Shown: positions 22,891-34,275, counted from the stretch's first letter. The stretch is 64,000 nt of DNA from Bradysia coprophila (GCF_014529535.1 NW_023503493.1:2294001-2358000), one strand, 5' to 3'. Program-made: numbers and translations. Notes: generated from the sequence alone by a model not told the origin.

Positions 22891-23832
22891 TGATTTCCCC
22901 CCTCGCATTTTTTTTGTTACGTTACTTATATAACGACTGATTGTTAAAATGCTTAATCTAAGATTTATTTGTTATTATGGATAAGACTCTCGAAAACGTG
23001 TAATTTATGGAATGAGGAGTGGCCATAAACATTTACGTTTAATCAATGAACGTTTTTTGTTGATTTCACTTTCATTGATTAGAAATTTGGCTGGTGAATG
23101 AAAACAAAACAAAAAGTTGATATCCATCAGCGTTGTAATGTTGCATTTTATAAATTTATCGATTGCTGTTATTATGGTCTACACTTAAAGACGTCCATCT
23201 CCATTATCGGATTAAGATAATCGACTCATTCAATTTTTTGAAAAAAATTCATAAATATTTATTAAGACAAGTGGCTCCTGTTAGTGATAAGGTACTTAAT
23301 TTACGACAGATAAGTTTAAAAATAAAACCAACAAAAACCTTGAACAATTGGCAGTTTTCATTCCGCAAAAAGTCCGTTTATCTGCTTGGAAGTAGACAAC
23401 GTTTTATTGCATCAGTGTGGTCGTTGGTCGGTAAATTGAACTGTATATATACGATGAAAAGATATCGGTGTGACGTAATGAATCTGTTTATGAATGAACG
23501 GACAAGAAAAGAGTAGGGATAAAATTTCATACTTTTGGCACATTTGGCAGGTGTCAATCGAAGCACTATTGCTTGGAGTGCGTTGGGGGTTATGTATTCT
23601 GTTTCCTACGGATTACTTTGCTACATATACTTATTTTTAGAATAAAACACAAAAATCTGTTATCACGACTACTTGTAACGAATAAGCCCATTATGTTGGG
23701 TCAAACACATGGCATGTTTTTACGCAAGATTATTTTTTTTGAGTGACAAAATCTCAATGAAACTTTTTCGCTTTACATTGTTTGCTACGTTTCTTTTTGA
23801 CATCAGTCGCTAATAGTTCTCAGATAGTCGAC
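22891..23832. other. Spacer between the two P450 copies
   Basis: AT-rich; a 117-codon ORF at 23,163 has no recognisable motif. No repeat seen. Confidence 0.45.
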
Positions 23833-24585
23833 ATGGTGTTCTGGTTGTTAGCGGTGCTTTTAGTAGCTGTAATTTACTATGTGAATCAGTATTACTTAAA
23901 CTATTGGAAACGGTTGGGTGTGCCACAACACGATGCGCCAACATTTTTGTTCGGCGACATAGCCAATCAATTTTTCGGAAGTAAAATCTCCATCGGAGAG
24001 ACGTTCAACGATTTCTACAATCGATTCAAGCACAACAAAATCCATGGATTGTACTTTTCGTACCGACCGTCGCTAATTGTAAATGACCCTGAGGTCGTTC
24101 AGGAAGTGATGATTAAGGACTTTACGAGCTTCCATGATCGTGGACTATTCGTCGACACAGAAATTGATCCTCTAGGTGCACATCTTGTCTTGTTAGGTGG
24201 ACAGAAATGGAGAGACCTGAGAGGGAAATTGTCGCCAATCTTCACATCTGGCAAGTTGAAGGGCATGTATCCCATCATCAGAGATTGTGCAAAGACATTG
24301 CAAGATTATTTGGTGAATAAAACGGAGAATACAAAACAATTTGAATTCGAGTCGAGGGACCTGTTTGCACGGTTCACAACCAACGTTATTTCGTCGGTAG
24401 CTTTCGGAATTGAAAACGATTGCATCAATGATCGCGAAAACATTTTTGGTCTTGCAGCCATTTTGCGGAAATTCAGATATGAACTTGTCGATCGAAGTAT
24501 GATGCATACAGAAATGAAATTCGATCCGGATCAATTCATATTGGCACCAAAGACAAGTGTGGTGCTACGTGCAACTGCTAGATAA
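23833..24585 (+). pseudogene. Heme-less P450 relic with in-frame internal deletion
   Basis: An uninterrupted 250-codon frame resembles the neighbouring P450: a membrane anchor (VFWLLAVLLVAVIYY), the proline/aromatic-rich N-lobe, the C-helix motif WRDLR, and RFTTNVISSVAFGIEND equivalent to exon 2-3 of the intact gene. After residue about 210 it jumps, still in frame, to what aligns with the extreme C-terminus: GLAAILRKFRYELVDRS corresponds to GLVTLLKNFEFSLCDRT of the intact gene, followed by a normal terminal strand. About 230-250 residues holding the I-helix, K-helix, PERF region and heme Cys are missing, so monooxygenase activity is impossible. It lacks introns at both positions where the neighbour has them in this stretch, which allows a retrocopy or intron-poor lineage. 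A cryptic acceptor-like TTTTTGGTCTTGCAG lies right at the jump; a missed upstream exon therefore cannot be wholly excluded, but none is present nearby. Confidence 0.8.
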
Positions 24586-24623
24586 AAACGAGCCATCAGA
24601 ACAGTCGGAGCGTTTGCTGCGAC

Positions 24624-25858
24624 TGAGCCCCGTACAAACCCGTATATCTATTGCGTACGTGACCCTAGTGCGTCTGTCACCCTACTTTGACCGTAAGCCT
24701 ATGCGCCGGTTAAAGTAGTTAATGTGTACATCTTAGAAATTGCGCATAGCGCAATTACGAAGCCCCGTACGACGTTCCTTTCAAATAAAACAAAAATTTC
24801 AAATAGCCCTAAAATTTTAATTTATTGAGTATAAATACACATAGGGCCTAGTATCGGCCTCGGTCCATTCTATTCTATTCGGCCTTTGATTACCTTCCAA
24901 ATGACACAAAAATTACGAAAAACGAATGAAATTTACTCGAGTTGTATGTAAAATACGCATAGGGCCCTAGTAGCGGCCTTAGTCCGAGGACCCAATTTTT
25001 TTTTTTTTTTCAACAACATTCTATTCGGCCTTTGATTACCTTCCAAATGACACAAAAATTACGAAAAACGAATGAAATTTACTCGAGTTGTATGTAAAAT
25101 ACGCATAGGGCCCTAGTAGCGGCCTTAGTCCGAGGACCCAAATTTATTTTTTTTGCAACAACATTCTATTCGGCCTTTGATTACCTTCCAAATGACACAA
25201 AAATTACGAAAAACGAATGAAATTTACTCGAGTTCAATGTAAAATACACATAGGGCCCTAGTAGTGGCCTTAGTCCAAGGACCCAAATTTAATTTTTTTT
25301 CAACAACTTTCTATTCGGCGTTCGATTACCTTCCAAATGAAACAAAAATTACGAAAAACGGATTAAATTTACTTGAGTTCTATGTAAAATACACATAGGG
25401 CCCTAGTAGCTTTTCACTTCTGAGGCCCTAACTCACGGTCCACTCACCCGATTTTAAAAAACTTTTGTTTCCTGGATTGGTATTGACAATACCTATCATT
25501 TGCCGTGTCATTTACATTTCCATAGTTTATTTTGCCATAAATATCTCCAAAAGACCTTAAATCACTTAGGTGGCCCTAACTCACGAAGGGCCGACCCGAA
25601 TATGCCCATCTTCGAACTTAGCCTCACTATTTTGACTATCTTTCAGGGGAAAAAAAAATTTGTGAAATCGGATTTGATTTACTCAAGATATCGACGTGAC
25701 AGACAGACGGACAGACGGACAGACGGCCCAAATTTTTATTGCGGATTCGTCATCTATGAACATAGGCAAACACTTTGCCCTTACCGTCTTCTTCGAATTC
25801 CATCAATTACACACGGCATCGTAATCCTATAAGCCCCTTCGTACTTCGTACGGGGCTA
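24624..25858. mobile_element. TIR element with 145-bp internal tandem array
   Basis: The ends GAGCCCCGTAC and GTACGGGGCT are inverted; each end also holds a second copy of the motif (ACGAAGCCCCGTACGACG at about 24,757, AGCCCCTTCGTAC at 25,831). Between them are a tandem array and, near the right end, a GACAGACAGACGGAC microsatellite (about 25,700-25,725). No transposase ORF, so non-autonomous. It begins 39 bp after the relic P450 stop codon. Confidence 0.65.
24873..25430. repeat. 145-bp tandem repeat, about 4 units
   Basis: ATTCTATTCGGCCTTTGATT recurs at about 24,873, 25,018, 25,163 and 25,308, a strict 145-bp spacing. Each unit also has a poly-T tract that varies in length and ATAGGGCCCTAGTAG. 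Confidence 0.85.
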
Positions 25859-26117
25859 AAAAGATTTCTTCCTGATTTGTATTGTCGGTTAGTAGAGTCG
25901 TTATCTAATCTACGAAAGATTTATTTATTAATCAGAAGACGAAGTGCGGTAAGAATTAGTTTACTATGAATGGACGATACCCGTAGGGTGTAAGTCCGTG
26001 TCTCTAGATCTAAATTTCCGAACCAATGTCTCACAGTTCCAACGAGTTTTTTTTCTTTTCAATCCAATACAGTTTATACAAAAGATAAAGATGAGACTCA
26101 TGGAATGGGTTAGTAGA

Positions 26118-26816
26118 ATATCCCAACAAAAATCTGTACGAGAAAAGTGTGACGCAGTCTTTGTAGTACAATTTCTAAAATGAATGTAATCGCTAGAGTT
26201 GACGTTTTCCGCTTCGTTACGCAAAAATTAAATTGTTCGTCCAATTAGTTCAAACTAGCTGGCTTAGTTTTCCTCATCATCTGCCAAATAATTTAAAAAG
26301 AAAATTACTGAAAACAACGTAAATTTTACCAAAAAAATCTGCGTCACATGTGACAGATAAATTTTCTTTTAGATCTGTTCCTCAACATGCGACGCATGTT
26401 TTTATTTGGTAAAATTTTCGTTATTTTCAGTCAATTTTCTTTTTTAATTATTTGGCAGATGATGAGGAAAACTAAGCCAGCTTGTTTGAACTAATTGGGC
26501 GTACAATACAGTGTTTAAGGAGAGCGAAAACCAGTTAAATTTAATTGTTCTCGAGGTCAGCTGTCAAATATTCATCAATGAAAAAAGAAATTGAGAGTTG
26601 AGCCCAGTTTAAATTTGTATGTGATTTCTCTTAATTTGACGTGTGACCCCGAGACCAGTTAAAACAAAGTGGTCAAAAATCGCTCTCCTTAAACACTGTA
26701 TTAAATTTTTGCGTAACGAAGCGGAAAGCGTCAACTCTAGCGATATCATTCAGTTTAGAAATTTGACTACAAAGACTGTGTCCCACTTTTCTCGTATAGA
26801 TTTTGTTGGGATATCA
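26118..26816. mobile_element. MITE family D, complete copy split by another MITE
   Basis: Ends ATATCCCAACAAAAATC and, inverted, GATTTTGTTGGGATAT. Each arm carries GTGTGACGCAGTCTTTGTAG, TCGCTAGAGTTGACG and TTCGTTACGCAAAAATTAAA, together over 200 bp. Other members: 34,140-34,262, about 36,110-36,190 and 59,400-59,660. The GTGACGC...GATATCGCT...GACGC layout recalls family B. Confidence 0.8.
26509..26698. mobile_element. Nested MITE family E with TA target duplication
   Basis: TIR CAGTGTTTAAGGAGAGCGA at the left is mirrored exactly at the right, and TA dinucleotides at 26,507-26,508 and 26,699-26,700 form the target duplication. It interrupts an arm of the surrounding MITE: removing it restores the symmetry of that arm. 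A solitary end is at about 57,453-57,470. Confidence 0.8.
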
Positions 26817-26844
26817 CTTGTTTTGGAAGTTTTAGGTAAAAAAT

Positions 26845-28765
26845 TTGACGAAAATCGAAAATTTTACATTGTCCTGAAATTTCGACGACATGAGTATCGG
26901 TGACATCCTGAAGAAACGGTGACTTACTGAAAAAACAACGAGAAGAAATGGTGACTTCCTGAAGAAACGACGAGAAGAACCGGCCACTATAATCGCCGTT
27001 TCTTCTCGTCGTTTCTTCAGGAAGTTATCGTTTCTTCCGGTAGTCACCATTTCTATAGGATGTCACCGTTTCTTTAGGAAGTCACCGTTTCTTCTCACCG
27101 TTTCATCAGAAAATCTGAAGAGTCGTCATTACATGTCACCATTTTTTCAGAAAGTCACCGTTTCTTCGAAACCGTCGACTTCCTGAAGAAACGACGAGAA
27201 GAAACAACGACTTTCAGAAGCAACGCATCTCACCGTTCAATCTCTGATTGCAAGCAACTAAAACAAATAAAATAAAAAGCTTTGTATTTTATTTCAAATG
27301 AATAAAATCTACGTACAGTGGCTTATTCTTGATTTGAGATGAAATTTCGATTTCAAGAAATTCTTCAGTTGACAATCTCAACTCAAGATTACTAATTCAG
27401 CTGACATTGAGATCCCAAATCAACTCTAATTTTCGTCTCGCCGTAAAGGCGTTTTGTTGGTTCCTATGGAATTCATCCTTTTACGAAATGTAACGTAAAG
27501 GAGTTTAGTTCATCACTACAGAATTCATCTTTTTACAACATGAAAACCAATTTTCATTGCACATAAAAAGCGTTTTAATACGCCGAGCGATCCGGCCCAT
27601 TGCCCCGGAGCGAAGCGGAGGGCCGCAATGCGAGCCGGGCGCCGGAACGGTGTCGGTAACTTAGGAGTTAATTTTTTTTCTCTCGCATCGTGTCATAAAT
27701 AGTCTGTGTAATTCATTGCACATAAAAAGCGTTTTAACACGCCGAGCGATCCGGCCCATTGCCCCGGAGCGAAGCGGAGGGCCGCAATGCGAGCCGGGCG
27801 CCGGAACGGTGTCGGTAACTTAGGAGTTAATTTTTTTTCTCTCGCATCGTGTCATAAATAGTCTGTGTCATTTTTTATATATACACGCTTTGAATTTTGA
27901 AAACCGACACATTTTCTGTTTTGTGCTTTACTGCCTTTTTCTTAATTTTACATACATTTTTATATGGAGAAATCAAAAAACTCAAGTACAACACAGAAAC
28001 ATATCGCTCGGTGTCTTAAAACACTTTTATGTGACTAATTATGACACGATGCGAGAGAAAAAAAATTAACTCCTAAGTTACCGACACCGTTCCGGCGCCC
28101 GGCTCGCATTGCGGCCCTCCGCTTCGCTCCGGGGCAATGGGCCGGATCGCTCGGCGTGTTAAAACGCTGTTTATGTACAATGAAAATTCGTAAAGGGATT
28201 ACTTCCTTATGGTTGGTATTCAATACAGAAAGATTATTACAGCAAGACTATTCAACAACCAAAAAGTTACTGCCAAAAAGATACCGCCAAATCGCTTATT
28301 ATCGACTTTCTGTATAGAGACGATAGAATTTCTACTTCATATATAGAGACGATAGAATTTGGTTTTTGGCCTTATGAAGAAACGTTGACTTCCCGAAGAA
28401 ACGATGAGAAGAAATGGTGAGTTCCTGAAAAAACGATTAGAACCTTCCGTCGCCGTTTCTTCAGAAACTTGTTATTTCTTATGAATTCACCGTTTCTTCT
28501 CGTTGTTTCTTCAGGAAGTCATCGTTTTCACAGAAAGTCAGCGCTTTTTACATAAAACGGCGACATCCTGAAGAAACTGTGACTTTCTGAAGAAACGACG
28601 AGAAGAAACGGCGAGTTCCTGAAGAAACGGTGACTTCCTGAAGAAACATCGACTTCCTGAAGAAACGGCGACTACTCGCCGTTTCTTCAGGAAGTCGCCG
28701 ATACTCATGTCGTCGAAATTTCAGGACAATAAATTTTACGAAATTCGAAAATTTGACAAAAATTG
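26845..28765. mobile_element. Compound inverted-repeat element, outer part
   Basis: CATTGTCCTGAAATTTCGAC followed by GACATGAGTATCGG (about 26,867-26,902) is found inverted at about 28,690-28,735. Next to each arm lies a block of alternating CTTCCTGAAGAAACG and its reverse complement (26,905-27,235 and 28,370-28,690). A GC-rich inverted element sits between. All ORFs here come from the palindromic repeats. Confidence 0.7.
27551..28192. mobile_element. GC-rich TIR element with duplicated left arm
   Basis: Each arm (about 155 bp) begins near TTTTCATTG..ACATAAA, then GCGTTTTAA and CGCCGAGCGATCCGGCCCAT, with a GC-rich core and a tail ending CTCGCATCGTGTCATAA. Two direct copies 159 bp apart lie at 27,556 and 27,715; one inverted copy spans 28,035-28,190. 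The GC content of the arms is far above anything else in the window, coding or not. Confidence 0.75.
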
Positions 28766-28779
28766 ACAATTTGGTGAAA

Positions 28780-29130
28780 ATCACCGAAAAAGTCCAAATA
28801 TTTCCAGTTGTCCAACATACCCCGTAAGTGATCAAAATTCTTCCAACTCCTCGCCATGAAAACAATAATATTCAAAAACTTTGAATTTTGACATTTCGAC
28901 CGAATTACAACCAACTTCACAACAATAATCACAACAATAATCATCGCAAAATGGCTGCACATTTTTATATGAGAGAAATTTTTCCGAAAATTAATTAATT
29001 AATTCCACAAAATTCTGATTTTTTCTGGGATAACGATGAATGAAACTTAAGTTCTAATGGCCTGACTAAGGTTCCTGCAAAGTTTCATGGAGATCGACCA
29101 TCGATAGATGGACATAAACATACCGAGTAA
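28780..29130. repeat. Dispersed repeat F, copy 1
   Basis: Contains CATACCCCGTAAGTGATCAA, an ACAACAATAATC run, and CCTGACTAAGGTTCCTGCAA. An inverted copy is at 58,865-59,160, and fragments of its end (CATGGAGAT..CGATAGATAG) are at 35,025-35,100 and 35,815-35,960. Confidence 0.65.
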
Positions 29131-29190
29131 GTTGAAAGCTGGTTCAGTCAAACCTGACCTGTTCCGATCACAAATTGTGATGTCTGGATA

Positions 29191-29400
29191 GACCTTTTAA
29201 GTTGATAAAAAGACTAGATGGTCTGGAGGGATGAATTGACAGCTGACAGCTGCAATCGGTTCGCTTTTCATTGATTGTGTGCACTTTCGTTGAATAAAAG
29301 TGAAAAGTGAACGATAGTGACCAAAAGCGAACCGATCACAGCTGTCAACTGTCAATTCATCCCTCCAGACCATCTAGTCCTTTTTTCAACTTAAAAGGTC
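29191..29400. mobile_element. MITE family A, complete copy with TA duplication
   Basis: TIRs from GACCTTTTAAGTTGATAAAA to its near inverse, flanked by TA on both sides. Arms of about 85 bp include GGAGGGATGAATTGACAGCT and GCGAACCGATCACAGCTGTC; the loop holds short AT-rich sequence. This is the cleanest copy of the family. Confidence 0.85.
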
Positions 29401-30061
29401 TATTATGGTAGCAATGCAATATGCATACAGAACATGGCTCCTGTTTTTAGCGAGGTTATTAGATAAATTGTTTTGCGTTAGATGAGAATATCGAAGCGTC
29501 TTTATTGCAATAGCCCCATCCGGACGTTCACTATTGCATGTATGTATGTTTACCTCCCGACTTCGCTACAGCGTCAGTCATTGAGGGTCCTGTGAAATAG
29601 TGCTCAAATCCACAATTTATATACAACAAAATCTGATCAAAATTGACTTGCTTCGTCTCAAAATCTTTGAATATTTTCGCGCTTGAGACAATGTACTACT
29701 TTTCTGGGTTACCAGAGTAAAATAAGTAATCTATTTATTGACACTTTGTTGCTGATGTAGAACGTGTAGAACTTTCACTGGGAAATTTTTTCGATATTTT
29801 CGTAGAAAAAATCTGAATGATTGGACACGGTATTTTCAGTGGAATTGGCACATGAGCTGCACTGTAAAGAGCGTCATTTTTCTATGAAAAAGCAAAGATC
29901 ACGAGTTTTCATCTCATTTTTCCATAAATTTTTGACGTATCGTGGTCTTTGGTAATAGTGTTACCAGCTTACACATAAAGTGTCAATAGATCAAAATTTT
30001 GACCACTGGCAGTGCGATCGCATACCACAATTATGTGGGCTAACTAACGAGGTAATTTTTG
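29401..30061. other. Intergenic, nothing recognised
   Basis: AT-rich sequence with no gene, repeat array or TIR that I can define. Confidence 0.45.
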
Positions 30062-30452
30062 AATCAGTCAAAACACCCTTCAAGGACAAATGTGACGCAA
30101 TTCCTTCATCTTACTTACAAAATAGCTGACATCGCTTAGGGTTACGCAAAAGTTCTATCAACAAAAAATTACCCCAAAAAATTTGTGAAAGAAAATTTTA
30201 CAAAAAGAAATTTGGGTCACAAGTGGCAGATGATTCGGTTTTCTTCCGTTTGAATTCTTTCAGTGCATCTTTGATCCATTTTCATAACAATAGTTTTCTC
30301 AACATCTGCCACGAAAATTTCTTTTTGTAAAATTTTCTTTCACAAATTTTTTGATGTAATTTTTTGTTGATAGAACTTTTGCGATATCTGCTATTTTGTC
30401 AGTAAGATTAAGGACTTGCGTCACATTTACCCTTTAGGGGTTTTTTCACTGA
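30062..30452. mobile_element. MITE family B, complete copy
   Basis: Ends ATCAGTCAAAACACCCTTCA and inverse near 30,452. Inside each arm are ATGTGACGCAATTCCTTCAT or its counterpart, and TTCTATCAACAAAAAATTAC. A second inner inverted pair (TTACAAAAAGAAATTT) brackets the centre. Confidence 0.75.
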
Positions 30453-30579
30453 TATCACCATGTTTGTTAGTATGTCATTTTGACAACATCAAAACACATT
30501 ATGGAAATTGAAAAGCTCTATAGAAATCAGAAAGAAAAACAGAAAGAAACGATATACTATAGAAATCTGTCTGAATCTT

Positions 30580-31005
30580 AAAATCTAGAAACCAATCTTG
30601 AAACACCTCACTTTTATCGAAAATAACCCAAATCGATCGAAAATTCCGATGGAAGTGCCAGAGGAATGATCTGTCAAAATTTAGGAACAAACCTTGGGAC
30701 ACCTAACTCATGTCGAAAATGCCCCAAATCCATCAATAAAACCGATGGAAGTTAGATAGTGCCAAAGGAATCATCTGTCATCCAAAAATTTAGGAACCAA
30801 CCTTCGAACACCTCACTCATGTCGACTATAACCCAAATCAATCAAAAAAACCGTTCGAAGTTAGGAAGTGCTAGAGGAATCATCTTTCATCCCAAAATTT
30901 AAGAACCAACTTGCAACACCTGACTTATATCGAAAATAACCCAAATCCATCGAAAAATCCGAAGTTAGGAAGTGCCATAGGAATCATCCCAAATTTTAGG
31001 GACCA
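30580..31005. repeat. 109-bp satellite family, about 4 units
   Basis: Units with GTTAGGAAGTGCCAGAGGAA and ACCTCACTCATGTCGA repeat at roughly 109 bp, in the orientation opposite to the phosphatase-intron array. The ORFs at 30,911-31,306 partly overlap this and are not supported. Confidence 0.75.
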
Positions 31006-31742
31006 ACCTAGTGGAAGTGAATACTTAATGATCCCCACAATTACCAACAAGAAACACATCCCAAAACAACACACAGTAACAGTGACAACACACTCTGAGT
31101 TGAACACGAAGGCGGTGAAACACGAATTGCGTCAACGGCTGCGCAGTTTATATGAAAAAGGCAACTTAACAAAAACAAAATTCCGATTTTTCCTAAAAAA
31201 AACATTTTCTTCAAGTTGCTTTCACATACAATTTATACTGAGTGCGTTTATCAATTTCGGTGTCACCCACCTTCGTGGCTGTCCTAACCTTTCAGAACCT
31301 TTCTGAGAGCTATTTGGGTTAATTTCACTCGAGTCATATAACTCGCTTATCAAATTCATCAGATTCTTGTAATATCCACCGAAGTATACGTGTTTGGAGC
31401 ACCGAATACCGACGCTGCATCATTCGAACGAACGACAATAATGTTCCCACTCCAAAACCAAACTGTTCGACGATAAACGTTACCTGTTACGTTTGAATAC
31501 CTTGGTACTGTCAAACTGTCATCGAATGACATTTCATTGTGTTGCACAGTGTTTTGGTATGTTTTTGGTTGCAAATTGTTGAGTCAAAATAATTTCCAAG
31601 TTGAACAAATACCGCAACTCCTTTTCTGCACATCGTATGGTCGTTGTTGGCACGAATTGAGTTTGATCATGAGACAGTGAAGTCAATCGTTGGATTCGAA
31701 AATAAACAATTTTATCAACACGTTCAGCCCGTTCGTACAACC
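31006..31742. other. Upstream region of the zinc-finger gene
   Basis: No repeat is obvious. The frame of the zinc-finger ORF is open back to 31,644, but the better start is at 31,743. The promoter cannot be pinpointed. Confidence 0.4.
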
Positions 31743-33331
31743 ATGTCTCAAATGTCCATACAAAACACAATCAAAGCCGAATGCATTCTGCCCCAAATGC
31801 TATGTCGAATATGTGCAACCGAGCAGACTGATGACGATTGCATGAACAATCTGTTGACATCGATCCACGAGGGACAGTATTTCGTCGACATTCTAGAGGA
31901 ATGTCTACAGCGGCCCGTTGCCCGAGACAATGGTTTTCCGCTGAGCATCTGTCTCGACTGTACATCGAGTTTGATTAACGTCCACAACTTTCGCTTAACG
32001 TACAATGGCAGCGAAAGGAAATTCAAGGAAATGCTGGACCTTCACCTGGTCGCGGACGGACTGGAGCAAAAGGTTGAGGTGACCGAATCGGAAAGTGACA
32101 TTAAGCCGAGTTATTTCATCGACTGTGCAGCTGTTGATGATGTGGTGCGTGATGACTGTGATGAAACCGATGACCGAGAGAGAAAACACATCAAGAAGGA
32201 TGTGAAACCGCAAGTGGCACCGGAACGGAGCAGACGGAGACGTTACGAGTGTTACCAATGTAAGCTGCCGTTTCGACGGGTCGCTCGTCTGCGAATACAT
32301 CTGACCAATTATCACGCACCCGACAAGCTCTGGACGTGTTCCGATTGCCAGAAGCAATTTTCCAGCCGCAAAAATCTGATGAAACACTTCTACAAGCACA
32401 CCAGCACGAACTGCGACCGTTGTCCGGCTACGTTCACAGCGTTACGTGATTTGCAACACCATTACCAACGGTCGCACAAAGACGAACTGACACATCATCA
32501 GTGCGATCAATGTCCACGGAAATTCGTGCTGAGCGCTCAGCTACGTATTCACATGCACAACCATCTCAACCGGAAGAAGACCACACACACGTGCAACACT
32601 TGCAGCGAAACATTTACGACCGAGGTTCAGTTGAAGGGACACATACGGGCGCTGCATACGACCTACCTGTGCTCGGAATGCGGCAAAACGTTCAAAAATA
32701 ATTCACTGTTGGCCAGTCACCAGAAGATCCACAGCTCGGACAAACCGTTCGGGTGCGCGCTGTGTCCGAGTCGATTCAAATGGAAAGTGGCGTTGACCTA
32801 TCACATGACAATTCACAAGCAGGAACGGAAACACGTTTGCGAAACCTGTGGAACGTCTTTTTCCACCAGATCGGCAATGAAGGGACACATGAGTGAGTTA
32901 CTGTGCGAAATCTGAGTGCTCTGTCACTTGGTTCATTGAATGTTTTCTCTCCAGAAATCCATACCGGCGAACGTCCGTACGAATGTGACAAATGTTCGAA
33001 GCGATTTTACCGGCGCTCACATCTCAAACGACACCATCTGAGCCATACCGGCGAGAAACGTAAGAGAAAATTTTCATTTTACAATTCACACGCTCACCGT
33101 TTCACATCCACAGCATTCATCTGCAAATACTGCGACAGAGGATTCCGCCAGTGTGCCCAACTGAACAAGCATCTACGATTGCATGTTGGCGAAAATACGT
33201 ACCAGTGTCAGCTGTGTCCGATAAAGTTTCGATTGAAGGCCGAAATGAAGAAGCACGAATACGAGCACTACGAAAGTAAGGACTTTGTGGCTGCGGCTGT
33301 GAACGCAATCGAACAAACGGATGGTTCGTGA
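31743..33331 (+). CDS. ZAD-domain C2H2 zinc-finger protein, three exons
   Basis: Probable sequence-specific nuclear DNA-binding protein of the arthropod ZAD family. Exons 31743-32892, 32955-33059, 33114-33331; introns of 62 and 54 bp with GT-AG ends; 1,473 nt, 490 residues. The start has AACC upstream of ATG; an in-frame ATG 33 codons earlier is less likely because the ZAD should be near the N-terminus. The ZAD occupies residues about 20-100, with zinc ligands in CRIC (21, 24) and CLDC (70, 73). An acidic linker (EVTESESD, DDVVRDDCDETDD) and a basic patch (RSRRRR) follow. Eleven C2H2 fingers then run from about residue 165 to 460; the linker HTGERPYE joins fingers 8 and 9 across intron 1, and HTGEKPF joins 9 and 10 across intron 2. 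A short tail closes the protein. The specific orthologue is not recognisable; ZAD genes expand lineage-specifically. Confidence 0.93.
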
Positions 33332-34139
33332 GCAGTTGAAGCTAATTGTTGGTCAATGTGTTTTGAGTATATTTGTGATTGTTGAACGAATCGATTTTCA
33401 TTTCAATTTGTAAACATCCCTTTTGAACAATGAAGTGACACTATCCCGTAAATCTATTCTATCGAGAAGGCTATTCGCACAATTCACGGTGGGGTTGAAC
33501 AAAACTTAAATGGAGTCGCGACACCACCTCTGATTTTGCTTCATGTTCTTATTGAGGGACTCGAGTACTATAAGGAAGCACATTCAGTTCGCGGATCCAT
33601 CCAGCCGTTTCAGAGAACCGGCACTCGAGGCTGTGCGGGATCGACGAGTCAATTTCAATACAGATTGTTATAGCAACGGATAGAGGGACTAATTCTAAGC
33701 TAATTCGTGTTAAAATGGCTTCCCTCGACAACCTGACCACGTAGCTACAGCCAGCTAAAGTCGAAAATTCGACATCTTAAAATGGTGATATGTCCAAGAT
33801 TACGAGAGTTTGAAACTCTTTGAATGGCGATATTGGTAGCGGGTTCCATGCTCTATAAAACGTCGAGAATGGATTTTACAAAATTTGTCTGGCTTGTACA
33901 ATATTTGAAAAAGTTTATTTTAGCCATCCATGGCGAAACTTGAACTCCTCTGTGATACACAGGTAGACCATTCTTGCATCAAAACAATAATGCTTGATCA
34001 GCCTGCAGTTTAGGCTTTACAACGATACCACACTTGCCATACCATCCTCACAACAAGTGTCTGCTACGACATTTTGTTTGTGGCAAGGTCACTCTACGAC
34101 GAAATTTTCAATTTCTCATCTATCTTTAAGTGCCCTAAA
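33332..34139. other. Intergenic, nothing recognised
   Basis: 3' flank of the zinc-finger gene; a 63-codon minus ORF at 33,549-33,740 has no support. Confidence 0.45.
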
Positions 34140-34262
34140 AAAAATCTCTTCGAGAAAAGTGTGACGCAGTCTTTGAAATAAAATTTCTAAAATGAATGAT
34201 ATCGCTAGAGTTGACGCTACAGAGATTTTTGTTGGGATATCATTCATTTTAGAAGTTTTGGG
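34140..34262. mobile_element. MITE family D, short copy
   Basis: AAATCTCTTCGAGAAAAGTG then TGACGCAGTCTTTGA and ATGATATCGCTAGAGTTGAC, followed almost immediately by the inverted end GATTTTTGTTGGGATATCA. Most of the interior is deleted. Confidence 0.7.
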
Positions 34263-34275
34263 CTCTTAACCTGAA

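Noticed and set aside
30911-31306. 131-codon ORF upstream of the zinc-finger gene
   Set aside because: Its first third is the 109-bp satellite and the rest shows no motif or splice support.
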